DNA of 61,895 bases from Pelargonium nanum (Eukaryota; Streptophyta; Magnoliopsida; Geraniales; Geraniaceae): positions 1 to 61,895 of the forward strand of contig JAYMTF010000059.1 of assembly GCA_036897485.1 (NCBI GenBank). The letters are read 5' to 3'. Below, piece by piece: positions 10,989 to 22,000 of this stretch. Positions within the stretch are counted from its first letter, which is position 1. Each line of letters opens with the position of its first letter. The notes beneath the pieces were generated by a model. That model did not search any database and was not told where the DNA came from. It was given only the letters and a program-made list of their open reading frames with translations. The position numbers and the translations under genes were made by a program.

Positions 10989-12944
10989 TCAATTTCTCTT
11001 CCGTCCGATCGAACTGGCGGTTCCGTCAAACAGCTCCTCCACCAAATTCTCAATATCCTCCGGCTGATACTTCACGTACTTCTGCGTCTGCTTCCCCGGA
11101 TCCAAATGCTGCTTATACCTCGCCAGAAACGACCGGTACGCCGGAATCACCACCGCCGATACCGACGCCCGGAGCTCCGACTGCAACTGCTCGTCGCTCA
11201 CCACCCACGCGCTCTGCGTCTTGTGTATCTCCTCCAAGCTCGCGTTGAAGCTCTTTAGCCTCTCCTTCAACACCGTCTTGCAGATCTTCCCGCCGTTGCT
11301 CCCGGTCGTCAGCCCCTCCTGCCTCAGGTTCTGCAACAGCCCTCCCCACGTCTCGCGCGTGTAGCTCTTGTGGTGCTGCCTCACCGCCGACGACCGCCGT
11401 CGGTAGCAGTTGTCGCCGACGATCTCGTGGATCTCGGACGATCCTTTGATTTTCTGCAATATGTACCTGCCGTTGTTCATCAGGAAGACGAACCGGAGCG
11501 CCACGTCGCGGTAGAGCTTGGATTTCAGATCTAGGTTTTCGTCGAGCGCCTCCATCACTTTCACGAGCTGCGTCGCGAACGGCGACGATTTCGGAGTTCC
11601 GTCCTCGTTCGGGTGCCCCTCCGTCGTCCCCGCCGGCGACGGCTTCGTGAAGTGGTGGTGGTGCTTGAAGACCTGCTCGAGAGTGTCTTTGTACTCGCAG
11701 GCGTATTTGAGGTAGTTCATGGTGTAGCGCGTGGACGGGTGTACGGCGCCGCTCGGCATCGGCGTACGGCCTTTGTCGTTTCTGATGGAATGTTCTAGAT
11801 CGATGAAGATCGAGACCACGGTTTCGGCTAATCTGGCTTGGACGTCGGCAATTTCGGCTTGGATCTCGTCGACGGAGGCGGAGCTGTCCAGATCTGAGCC
11901 TTCGATCGCCGGCGTGAGCGTGAGGAAGCTCTCGTACATGTCGAGGAACTTGAAGAGTTTTTCGGTTGTTCGCTTCGTCAGCGCCGCCGCTTCGGCGAAG
12001 GTGAGGAGGCGCGTGATGATGTTTTTGGCCAGGCGCGTGTACTCGCGGCGGTAGACGGCGGGGTAGTCGGAGAAGACGGACTCGCAGAGCATGCGCTCGG
12101 CGGGGAAGAGGACGGTGGCGGAGGTTTTCACGAACCCGATCCAGTCGTTGATCTCGGATTCTAGAATGTCCCACGCCGTTCTCACCACGTCTTCGATGCT
12201 CATGTTGTAGAATCCGATCCGCGTCACCGCCGATTTCAGCGCCTGCCGCCGCGACACGTGGTAGGCCATGGTGCACTCCGCTTCGTACCCCGCGGAGATC
12301 ATCAGCGTCGCGATTTTGTTCATCGTCGAAACCGCGGACTCCGAGTACCCCGGGAAATCGGATAATCCGCCGGCCGATTCGTCATGATCCGCGCTCTGGT
12401 TCGCGCTCCGTTCCGCTTCATGCGACGACGAGTTCTTTTTCTTCGTTTGGCTCGGATGGTTACCTTTATAATCCTCCAACAAAACGTGCAATTCGCCTTC
12501 CAGAAACGTCATCGACTTCTGCAAACCCGCGCCGGTCCTGTTGTAACACGCGGATCCGTCAGAATCCAATCCGCCTAACCGCTCGTTCATCGTTGAGAGC
12601 CGCTTCACGGCTTCAAAAAACGACCTGTCGTCCTCGGCGCTGTGCCCGAACTTACCACCTCCGGCGTCGTATTTAGCTATCATGATCTCCACCTTCCGCG
12701 GCAGAGCCACGGCGGCGACCGGCGGCTCCGGCAGATTCTCCTTATCGGCGGCGTTTGACAAATCCTCTAGAAACTGATCGACCTCTTCGATCACCTGATC
12801 GACACTCCTCTCCGGCAAGATATCCTCCTCGACGACGGCGTTTTGCTTCTTTCCGGCGTCGTCTCCGGCATTGTCGTTTCTTTTGCTTCCGTTTCGAATG
12901 AAACTGAAGGTGGCGGCGATTTTGTCGGACTGGAGTTTTTCCAT
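10989..12944 (-). CDS. EXO70: Exocyst subunit EXO70 family protein (EXO70C-like)
   Basis: An intronless gene of 651 codons, a typical length for plant EXO70s. The C-terminal two thirds carry the EXO70 superhelical domain. Recognisable family segments are YxxxR-AxxxxLxxxG ahead of the domain (SRRQALKSAVTRIGF), GAVHPSTRYTMNYLKYACEYK and FVFLMNNGRYILQKIKGS. The C-terminal membrane-binding region has KYQPEDIENLVEELFDG and ends in a basic GRKRN. EXO70 is the exocyst subunit that binds PI(4,5)P2 and tethers secretory vesicles to the plasma membrane. The acidic N-terminal extension and the SIRNDKGRTPMPSGAVHP stretch resemble the pollen-associated EXO70C branch; that assignment is tentative. The coding region is conspicuously GC-rich against AT-rich flanks. 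The out-of-frame reading at 11113-12276 is a shadow of this gene. The leader just upstream contains a palindromic GAATTC/TTCGAA run (12951-12972). Confidence 0.95.
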   Translation of the reverse strand: MEKLQSDKIAATFSFIRNGSKRNDNAGDDAGKKQNAVVEEDILPERSVDQVIEEVDQFLEDLSNAADKENLPEPPVAAVALPRKVEIMIAKYDAGGGKFGHSAEDDRSFFEAVKRLSTMNERLGGLDSDGSACYNRTGAGLQKSMTFLEGELHVLLEDYKGNHPSQTKKKNSSSHEAERSANQSADHDESAGGLSDFPGYSESAVSTMNKIATLMISAGYEAECTMAYHVSRRQALKSAVTRIGFYNMSIEDVVRTAWDILESEINDWIGFVKTSATVLFPAERMLCESVFSDYPAVYRREYTRLAKNIITRLLTFAEAAALTKRTTEKLFKFLDMYESFLTLTPAIEGSDLDSSASVDEIQAEIADVQARLAETVVSIFIDLEHSIRNDKGRTPMPSGAVHPSTRYTMNYLKYACEYKDTLEQVFKHHHHFTKPSPAGTTEGHPNEDGTPKSSPFATQLVKVMEALDENLDLKSKLYRDVALRFVFLMNNGRYILQKIKGSSEIHEIVGDNCYRRRSSAVRQHHKSYTRETWGGLLQNLRQEGLTTGSNGGKICKTVLKERLKSFNASLEEIHKTQSAWVVSDEQLQSELRASVSAVVIPAYRSFLARYKQHLDPGKQTQKYVKYQPEDIENLVEELFDGTASSIGRKRN

Positions 12945-15900
12945 TTTTGGATTCGAATTCGAATTCGAATCGATTTCAGGTTATGAATTTTTGTTGGAGA
13001 ATCGTAACGAAATGGAGAATCGATCTGGCGGAGAATTTTTGCGGAGGAGAAAGAGAAAAGGTGAATTATCCATAATTTTTTTTGAATAATTAATTAGTTA
13101 ATTGAATTATTGTATATATGTTTTTGCTATTATTTGTTTGGATGAAAAATGATATTGGTGTTCTTTTTTGAAAAACAAAAATTTTTTTGAACTTTGAAAT
13201 GGCCGTTTATTTTGGGTGGAGCCGTTGGAAATTGACCGTTGACCGGTTATAGATTGTCCATATTGTTTGTGCTTCCCACGATATACATATGCAACAATGC
13301 ATAGTGCTCCCCATTTTAGAACACAACCCAACCTAAAAGCTTTTAGTTTTTTAGTCACTTTATTTAATTATGTAACGTGTTATATTTATGTCAAAAGTCA
13401 ATCGGTCTCTGAACATATTTTTCGTGCTCTGAGTTTTAATATGTAATGTCGTTTGTAGATAGATTATATATCCTAATCAAAAGAACTTATTGTCTTCTTC
13501 TTGCATGGTACAAGAAAAGAAAACAGATGATTAAGATGATTGTGACTCTAACAGATCCTCTATAATGTCAAAGTCAAATAAGGAGAAATGTGTTGTAAGT
13601 AAAACACGTGGTGTCTTATTATGTCGACTAGTTGGTGATCGAAAGGAGCCTATGTTATCGTTATATTGTGTCAAGCCGTAAGTTATGTTGGGGTGTTTCT
13701 TGGATAATGTTTACTGGCCAATGTTCCATTGGGTTTGTTATGTTGACATTGTGTCTTGTTTTCTGAATTCTAGACTTGATTTAGGCTTTCAATAACATCT
13801 TGCACGTGATTAGCCTGTAACATAGTCAAAATCGATATTTGCTCATTTTAGATGAGAGTTGGTTAAGAGGTCAAATTAGTCTAATATATTGATAGAATAA
13901 TTTTAATGTTTTTTTTAGAGGAGAATAATTTTAATGTTCTTGTATTGTCATTTAGACTTTCACATAACACAAACTTGCTATGTTGTTGGTTTGTACTTTG
14001 GATTTTGAAAGTTGTTAGTAGTTTCACATGGGTTATGAGAGCACAAAAAGGTGTCTTGTTTTATTGTGGCCAAATGGACACTATTTGTTATGGGCCAACT
14101 AATCAATGGGCTTAAACTTGCCCTAAGTAGAAGTATACTTTCATAAACTCTTACAATCTTTCAACAACCCAAATCTCCCCCATTTGTCACTCAAAATCAA
14201 GAAAAGCAAGTAATATTTCTCACAACATTGGGTGAATGAACTTGTGTTCAAATTTACCTCATTCCCAAAATATAAGCCTCTAAAATGCTCGTCACGCAAA
14301 GTCGAATTCCCGATAACAATTCCATAAGACCAATCACTAGAATCAACATGTAAATTAGTAAGCAAAACAACCATTCCTATGAAAATGACCACAAGGGCAA
14401 AACCCTAGAAGCAAAGACAAATCATTTGGGACTTTATTTTTTTGTGGGTGATGAAGATGGATGGGATGTTGTGTAGAGGACAAACACCACCCATCCACAT
14501 GTTATGTAATGGAATCTCCAATAAATGGGAGACCAATGAACATGAATGATTGTAGACAATAGTACACTATTAGTGATGTCAACACACACACATATATTTA
14601 TGCACAATACAATACAAAACAAACAACATGAATATCTAGGAATGAATTGTTCACCAAAATGACCATCCTTGATGGACCGTACAATTTATGTGTACTCCTA
14701 ACAATATTGGGTCCATTCCATATGCCATATTTGGCCAACAAACTACATAGAAATCACCCACCAAGTTTTGCTAAATTTTGCTAAGTGCCCAAACTCTAAG
14801 ATGCATTTGTTAGATCTAACTAACCATCTATATGTTGGGGTATGAATGTTTCTTTTTCTAAATTAGAAGATCCAATGCGGGTCTAAAATAGCAACATAAA
14901 GAACTAGTCGTGTTCACTGATACCGAGAATAGAAAACACATCAAAAAAAATTTTGATGCGGTTTTTAGTCATCTGATAGCTATTTATAACTATAGCTAAA
15001 TCTCTAAGATGTTGTAGTGTGCAAAATTTTATCAGTATAACTGCACACACTTATTAGTGCAAAAAGTTAGCAATGTTTTAGGAATTGCAACCAATTGTTA
15101 ATAAAATTTCGTACATTTTTCGGTGCAAAATTTAACGTTTTAACTTGACGATACTAGATTCTCGTACATTTATTAGTGGACTTACATACATTGATTTGTA
15201 AAAAAAAAATACATGCAACAAACATTAACCAACACCACAAGAAACATTTGTTTCTCTGTACAATTATGTTGGAAGGAGATTCATACGATAGTCAACAAAA
15301 AGTTGCAATGGTTTTATAAATAGTTTATTAAACACATGATTATATCAGTAGAAATAAATTTTAATTCTTATATATTTAGTCATTATTGATTATGTATTGA
15401 AATAAACTTTTTAGTTACTCTGTAAATCTACTTTTCAACAAATTATTAATTTATTATAAGTAAGGGTGGACTTAATGTGAACATTTATTGTATTGAATGT
15501 GTTAGTAACTAGATATCTTTATACACGATATATTTGATATAAAATATTATTTATCAAGTATACGCAATTGTAAAAAAGATAAGAGACATTGAAAATCGTG
15601 ATTTGTATTTCTATAGTAACACTATTTATTTTATCTTATTAACAATATAAAACGTCAAAACTGCATAAAAATGAGTGAGCACCTAGTATAAAAATATAAA
15701 ACACAATTTACAATGCTCATTTTCTCACGCAATGCTTGCACTTAATGAAAAAATGAAAAAAAATAGAAAAAACTCAATTGTTAAAAATTCGATTCTGGTA
15801 ATTTTTAAATTAGTTTGAGTAACTACAAAAACATGTTAATGTTTCAAAAAAATAAAATAAAAACATGTTAACCTAAATATTGAGTGCATTATTTACTTTG

Positions 15901-18900
15901 CATTAGTTAATTTTACAAAAATGTTTTATATTTTAGCTTTGAATAGAGGTGGGCCACGGCCCATTTACAATTGGCATTATAAAGCGACGTACTCTTCCAC
16001 ATAAATTGGACACCTGCCCATAAGCCCACTTGTAATATAAAAATCTTTAGATAAAAAATGTTATCCGAAATTCAATCCGATCAAAAAGTAAAAACCGATC
16101 TGATAAAAAGACGGGTTGAATTTATGCTGCTAAAAATATGGATTGGATCGGATAAAATCAAATTTTTAAGCTAAAAATTCAAATTTTATCTGATCCGATA
16201 TGATCTGATGCAAACCACTATCGAATCAAATTCGAATGGCCAACTCTAAATTATTTGATCCATATATCCAATTTCTAATTTTTTTTAATGCATTACCTTT
16301 ATCAAAATTAGTAATTTTATGTCTAAAATAGTTTAATGTTTAAGATATTCGTACAAAATGATATACATGTGTTTATAATGTGACGGTTAATTATTTTACC
16401 GCGACTTGGTCAAATCATAATATGCTCAAATAAATCATGAGAATCATAATTTGAAACCTTTGGTGTTTGGAATATTGTCGGTGGCACGTTATTTCTTATC
16501 ATCTTTTTGGTCCATTTGCTTTCCTATAAAGTTTTTTCAATCAATGGCACAAAAGTATGTGCTTTTATGGGACTTGAAATGCCATTTTTGTGAGAAATGT
16601 AAAGGAAATTAAATGATTGGCTGTTGTTATCTTCTTTAGTTCTTTTATTGAGATAACATAACTAAAAAACAATTAAAACAAAATTGGGTGATTTTTTAAA
16701 AATTTATATGTAATAAACGCATTCTCTCAAACTAACATGTAGTGAAGACACACGTCTCCACGTGAGAGGTGGTGGGTTCAAATCTCATTACGTCGGACGG
16801 GTGGGGGGTTAAAAGGGGAGAGATACCCCCTGTTGTGTAGCTCAATCGATAAAAAAAAAAAACATGTAGTGAAGACGGAGATTAAAACGAGACGCCTGCA
16901 AAATAATCGTATAAGATGAGTAAGTTGTGTTGATGAAACTGACGAAATTTATAAATTAATCAAGTCATGGCTGAAGAGAATCTTAAAGATAGACGTAAAG
17001 AAAACTTTGAGAATGGATCTCTCTTTCTGCAAAAGAGTGGTATTTATACTTACAAATTAATCGAGATCTGGGATGTGATAACACGTGATTGGTCCATGAA
17101 GACGTGGACCGTAGCGAGCTTATGACTTGTCTTTTTGGTGTTTCCCAGATGCTCAGTTAGATTTTGGGATTTTTACTCACTTCTCGTGCGTAGTGGATGT
17201 TAACTTGAAATTATAAGAATGTCCACTTTTTTGATGCAATGTCATAATGATGTGTGCTAGAAAAATTGTGGCATCGTCAGCCTTCTCGGGTATTGGGTGT
17301 AACTTTGATGGTCCTCTTGGTGCGATATATACATAGAAGATTATGTGCACTGCGCTTACTACACAGTCCAAAGTTAGGTGTGAGACAAGACGAGCGGGTA
17401 TGGGTGCACATGAGCGAGGTTGGGAAAGAGGAGGTTGCATGTCTTGATGCCATCCTTGTCCAACCAGTGAAAGCGTATGGAAAAAATGTGAGGATGCGCA
17501 GAAAAGGCTTTTCCACGAGCTAAGACACCGTCCTTGGCTAGCCAAGTGTGAGCATATGGAAGTTGCTTGCACGAGAGACTGGCCGTTTTTTGAAATATGT
17601 GTACCGCCACATCAATAAATATCTTAAATTTTGTACAATTTTTATGTGCAAACTGCAAATTAACGTGACAATCTACGTGACATATATTCATATTTCATAT
17701 TGTAGTTTTTTAGGGGAATTGTATTTTAAAATTAAGTATAAACAAATATCAACCTATCATATACGATTCCACCACCCGTCTTATGAATTTTTGTCGCAAA
17801 TTACTTAATTTATATATCATATTGTTCATGCGGCGTATCTTTGATTCGACCATGTCAGACCCATTAGTTGACATATCAATTTACATTATTTTTGTTATAT
17901 TTAGGAGACATCACTTTACTTTTAATTAAAACATATCTTTTTATTGGGTAGAAAATAAAAGCCATTCATTACATAATTTTTTTATTATTTTTTCTTATGT
18001 ATATCCATATCAAACAGAATCCACTAAAATAGGCAAATAATTATGACAAGATAAATATTTACTATCTATGAAAAGAAATTAGATGGCAAATTTTCTTTAT
18101 CATCTCTTATAACAAAAATATCTAGAGAAATAAAAGGAAACAATTATTCTACTCAAACAATTATTTTTTTGAAACATACTCAAACAATTATATACACACA
18201 CAAGGTAGAGCTGGTTATCCGAACCCGGCTAAGGAGAGACCAAAACCGGTCGACATTATTGTGATTGAAGTGCAAATCAATATCGATTTATGGATTAGGT
18301 TGGATAAATATCCATATTTTATGCGTAAAATTGGAAATATGATGCGAAAGTTGCAAACCATGCTTATGTTAAATAAAATTTAAATTAAACCATTTTAGAT
18401 TAAAATATAAAAATAATCCATAAACCGATCCACATTTTTACAAATTAAGATTAATTTATGAGTCGAGCCTGGCAAATCTATATTTGCATATTTTAAACAT
18501 AAAACTCAAAATTTAATCGAAAACTCGTAAGCCGTACTTTTTTCGAGCCCGATTGAAATCAGATTCAATTTTTCATGAACGAAGCCGAAGACAAAAGAAG
18601 CCGGCTCTTGATTTTTCTTTTTTGGAAAGTTCTTTTTTTTTAAACGTTGTGAGCAATTTTTCTTTTTATTTTCACTACCAAAAAATTATCTTCAACCAAC
18701 AAAACCACAACACAACACCAAAAGCAAAATTATTACCAGAGACCCTTTTTTTCCGATCTCTCTATCTCTCTCTCTCTCTGCTCCGATTCTTTTGCCCTTT
18801 TTGTGTTTTCAACTTCTCGCTGTTCTTGCTTGCTTGCGCTAAAATCTCAAATCCCAGTTCGTCTTTTAGCTGATCGGATTGGAAGGAATATTCATAGAAG

Positions 18901-19069
18901 CTCAGATAGTTGAGAGACTCGAGAGACTTTTGGTCTTATTTTTTTTTGCGTGTTCTTGTGTTTGTTTAATGTGATTTTTGTGGAATTGGGTTCGATTATG
19001 AACTGTTGATTGATCTATCTTGGTGCGTAATTGAAGTTGCAAAGTTGTGATTTTTATTTCGTTGAGGAG
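12945..19069. other. Intergenic DNA, 6.1 kb, rich in transposon debris
   Basis: No gene that I can support. It contains a doubtful minus-strand ORF near 14141-14374 (see findings), a repeat segment near 15050-15190 that recurs at 43440-43600, degenerate hAT-like sequence ending CCAACTCTA at about 16247, and the SINE-like insertion (16734-16876). A GC-richer island at about 17245-17580 is preceded by a TATTTATACTTAC segment that could be an LTR fragment. Another TAGAG-type repeat end lies at about 18206. From about 18720 the CT-rich sequence (18757-18783) is probably the promoter and 5' leader of the downstream PBS1-like gene. Confidence 0.55.
16734..16876 (+). mobile_element. SINE-like retroinsertion with perfect 16-bp target duplication
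   Basis: The 16 bases AACATGTAGTGAAGAC occur at 16734-16749 and again at 16861-16876. Between them lie about 111 bases that contain a Pol III box B-like GGTTCAAATCTC (near 16775), a G-rich middle, a TAGCTCAATCGAT segment and a terminal run of A (16851-16862). A poly(A) tail plus a long target duplication is the hallmark of LINE-mobilised retroposition. The box B points to a tRNA-derived SINE that is short or 5'-truncated. The intact duplication indicates a recent insertion. Confidence 0.8.
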
Positions 19070-22000
19070 ATGGGTTGTTTTCCTTGTTTTGAATCCAAGG
19101 AACCGAAGCTCAATCCCGAGAAAGAAATCGATGATCGAAAGCAAATTCAGCCCACTGTTTCCAATAACATTTCCAGTTTGTCTTCTGGTAATTTTTTTTG
19201 TTTTTTTTACCCAGTTTTTTTATTGATCTGATCTGGGTTTTGTTAAATTGATTGTGGGTGTTTGATGAAATGGATGGTTAGTTTTGCTAGTTGCTAGTAG
19301 ATAGTTCCTGCTATTTTTTTTGGGTGAATTGTTAAAAGGGTTGATTATTTTCAGATATTAGGATGTAATTTATGTGTTGGCACCTCTGGATTTTGATACC
19401 GGATGTTGGAATGAGATCTCATGATTGAATTGATCGGTGTTCAATCCGATTGGTCATAATTGGTGTGGTTGATGGCTTGGCCTCATTAACATAATTGGTT
19501 GATTTGCATAGAAATCCATAATTCGGCTCCTTAGAAGTATCTCAAGTAGATTAGTTTAGTGAAATTTTGTCTCACCTTTATGTAGATGTTATTTAGCATT
19601 GTTTTCTGTACGAATCGTGTCTAGTATCTGATTATTTTTAGATATTAGGATGTAAGTTATGGGTAGGCACCAGGTGGATTTTGATGTAGGATGTTGAAAT
19701 GAGATCTCATGATTGAATTGATCGCTTTCCAATCCGATTGGTGATAATTAGTGTGTTTGATGGCTTGGCCTCATTCACATGATTGGTTGATTTGCATATT
19801 AGTCCACAATTCGGTTCCTTAAAAGTATCTCGAGTAGCTTAGTATAGTAAAATTTTGTTTCACCTTTTTGTATCCGATTATTTTCAGATATTAGGATGTA
19901 TATTATGGTTAGGCACCGGTGGATTTTGTAGTCGGATGTTGAAATGTGATCTCATGATTGAATTGATTGCTGTTCGATCCGATTGGTGATAAGTGGTGTG
20001 GTTGATGGCTTGGCCTCATATTAAGTCCATAACTTGGTTCCTTTAGAAGTATCTCAAGTAGCTTATTATAGCAAAATTTTGTTTCACCTTTTTGTAGATT
20101 ATGTTTAGCATTTTTTTCCAACTGAATTGGGTCTAGTATCCAATTATTTTTCAGATATTAGGATGTATATTATGGGTAGGCACCACTAGGTTTTGATGCC
20201 GGATGTTGAAATGAGATCTCATGATTAAATTGATTGTTGTTCAATCCAATTGGTGATAATTGGCGTGTTTGATGGCCTCATTCACATGATTGCTTGATTT
20301 GCATATAAGTCCGTAATTCGGTTTCTTGAAATTTATCAAGTACCTTAGTATAGTAATAGTTTGTTTCACTTTTTTGTAGATTATGTTTAGCATTGCTTGC
20401 CTTATGAATCATGTTTCCGATTGAAGTTATTGCTCAATGGATTCTTATTGGACTTGAAAATTAATTCTGATTAGTGTTTTGAATCATGCTGTTAAATTCC
20501 GATTTTGTTGTTTGCAGGAGCTGATAGGCTGAGATCGAGAAATAATGGCGACTCCAAAAGGGATTTACCGGGCCTCAACTTGCCTGCTGGCAATATTGCC
20601 GCCCAAACCTTTACTTTCCGTGAGCTTGCTGCTGCGACAAAGAATTTCAGGCCAGAGTCGTTCATAGGGGAAGGCGGATTCGGTCGTGTATATAAAGGTC
20701 GACTTGAGACTACTGGTCAGGTGAGGTCTTCTATAATTAATTGATTGTATCATTTATATTTGGAATCACACGGCAACATCTATTCTAATTGTTTTTGGTG
20801 TCGTTAAAATTATCATTATCTATCAAATAAGAGTCTTCAGTTTAGTTGGCTCTCATTATTCTTTTGAATACAGTAGTTGAAGTCAAATGCATGAAATACT
20901 GCGGTTGGATTCAACGGAACCTATTGAAGAATCTTATTTTGGGCTGATTGTTGTTATTTCCCTAGATATAGCAATCGAACACTTAGTGCACGGACTTAAA
21001 TGAACACGAGTAGGCTAAAATGTTTAATTTTCAAAATTTTATAGCAGTTAAACTTATCAAGGACATAAGTGTTGGCAATTTTGATTTCTTCATCGTGGTC
21101 GCACTCGAGACTCAACGTCAGTTGACTATCATGAGTTAGTCAACTGAAAGAAAACAAAACACCTATACTAACTAACTTATTATAGGAACACTATTGGTAA
21201 CTCATGTAGAACTAACTTCCTAAAAAGAAAACAAAACACTTATTTTGGGACAAAAAATGCAAGTGAAACAAGATACTTATTTTGGGGCATATGGAGTAAT
21301 AGAAAATGAAATCTCTCAATAATTCATTTCTCCTGGTCAATATTATATGATATTTACTATTACTGATCGACATAGTTGAGTGTTCCGGAGAAAACACGAT
21401 GCTTATTCTCCTAACAAATGCTATTGTTTTCGTCTTGACATAAAAAAAAAGTATTTAAGATAGAATTTGACTTTTCTTAAAGGTGCCTAATCATTTGCAT
21501 ACACACTCATATTTCTGCATTTCACTTCCACGTTTCATAGAGAAACAAGTAACAAAAATATAAATGGTGAAACATTTTAAACTAATATGGTAGTCTAGTT
21601 GTGCAAGACATTATAAATAAAGAACTGGCAACTGAGTCATGCTGGTTAGATTTGTGTCTTTTATTCTTCTATTTTTTCTTGACTCTGAGTGCTTCTTGCA
21701 GGTTGTTGCTGTCAAACAATTGGACAGAAATGGCCTCCAAGGTAACAGAGAATTTTTGGTGGAGGTTCTCATGCTCAGCCTTCTTCATCATCCTAACCTT
21801 GTCAACCTGATTGGCTACTGCGCCGATGGGGACCAGCGGCTTCTTGTCTATGAGTTCATGCCCTTGGGATCATTGGAAGATCACCTTCACGGTAACTTAT
21901 TGTTGCACTAGATTCTCGCTCTTTTTTTTTCCTAGTAGAGTTTTTGCTCTTCATTTGTCTTAGTGCAACTTGTAATTAGTACCATCACCTTAGACCCAAT

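Noticed and set aside
11113-12276. 387-codon minus-strand ORF in another frame within EXO70
   Set aside because: It is a shadow in a GC-rich gene: rich in Arg and His with no family resemblance, while the overlapping 651-codon frame has clear EXO70 motifs.
17177-17572. 131-codon minus-strand ORF as a possible gene
   Set aside because: Overlapping ORFs of similar length exist on both strands, there is no start context or domain, and the region has transposon-like neighbours.
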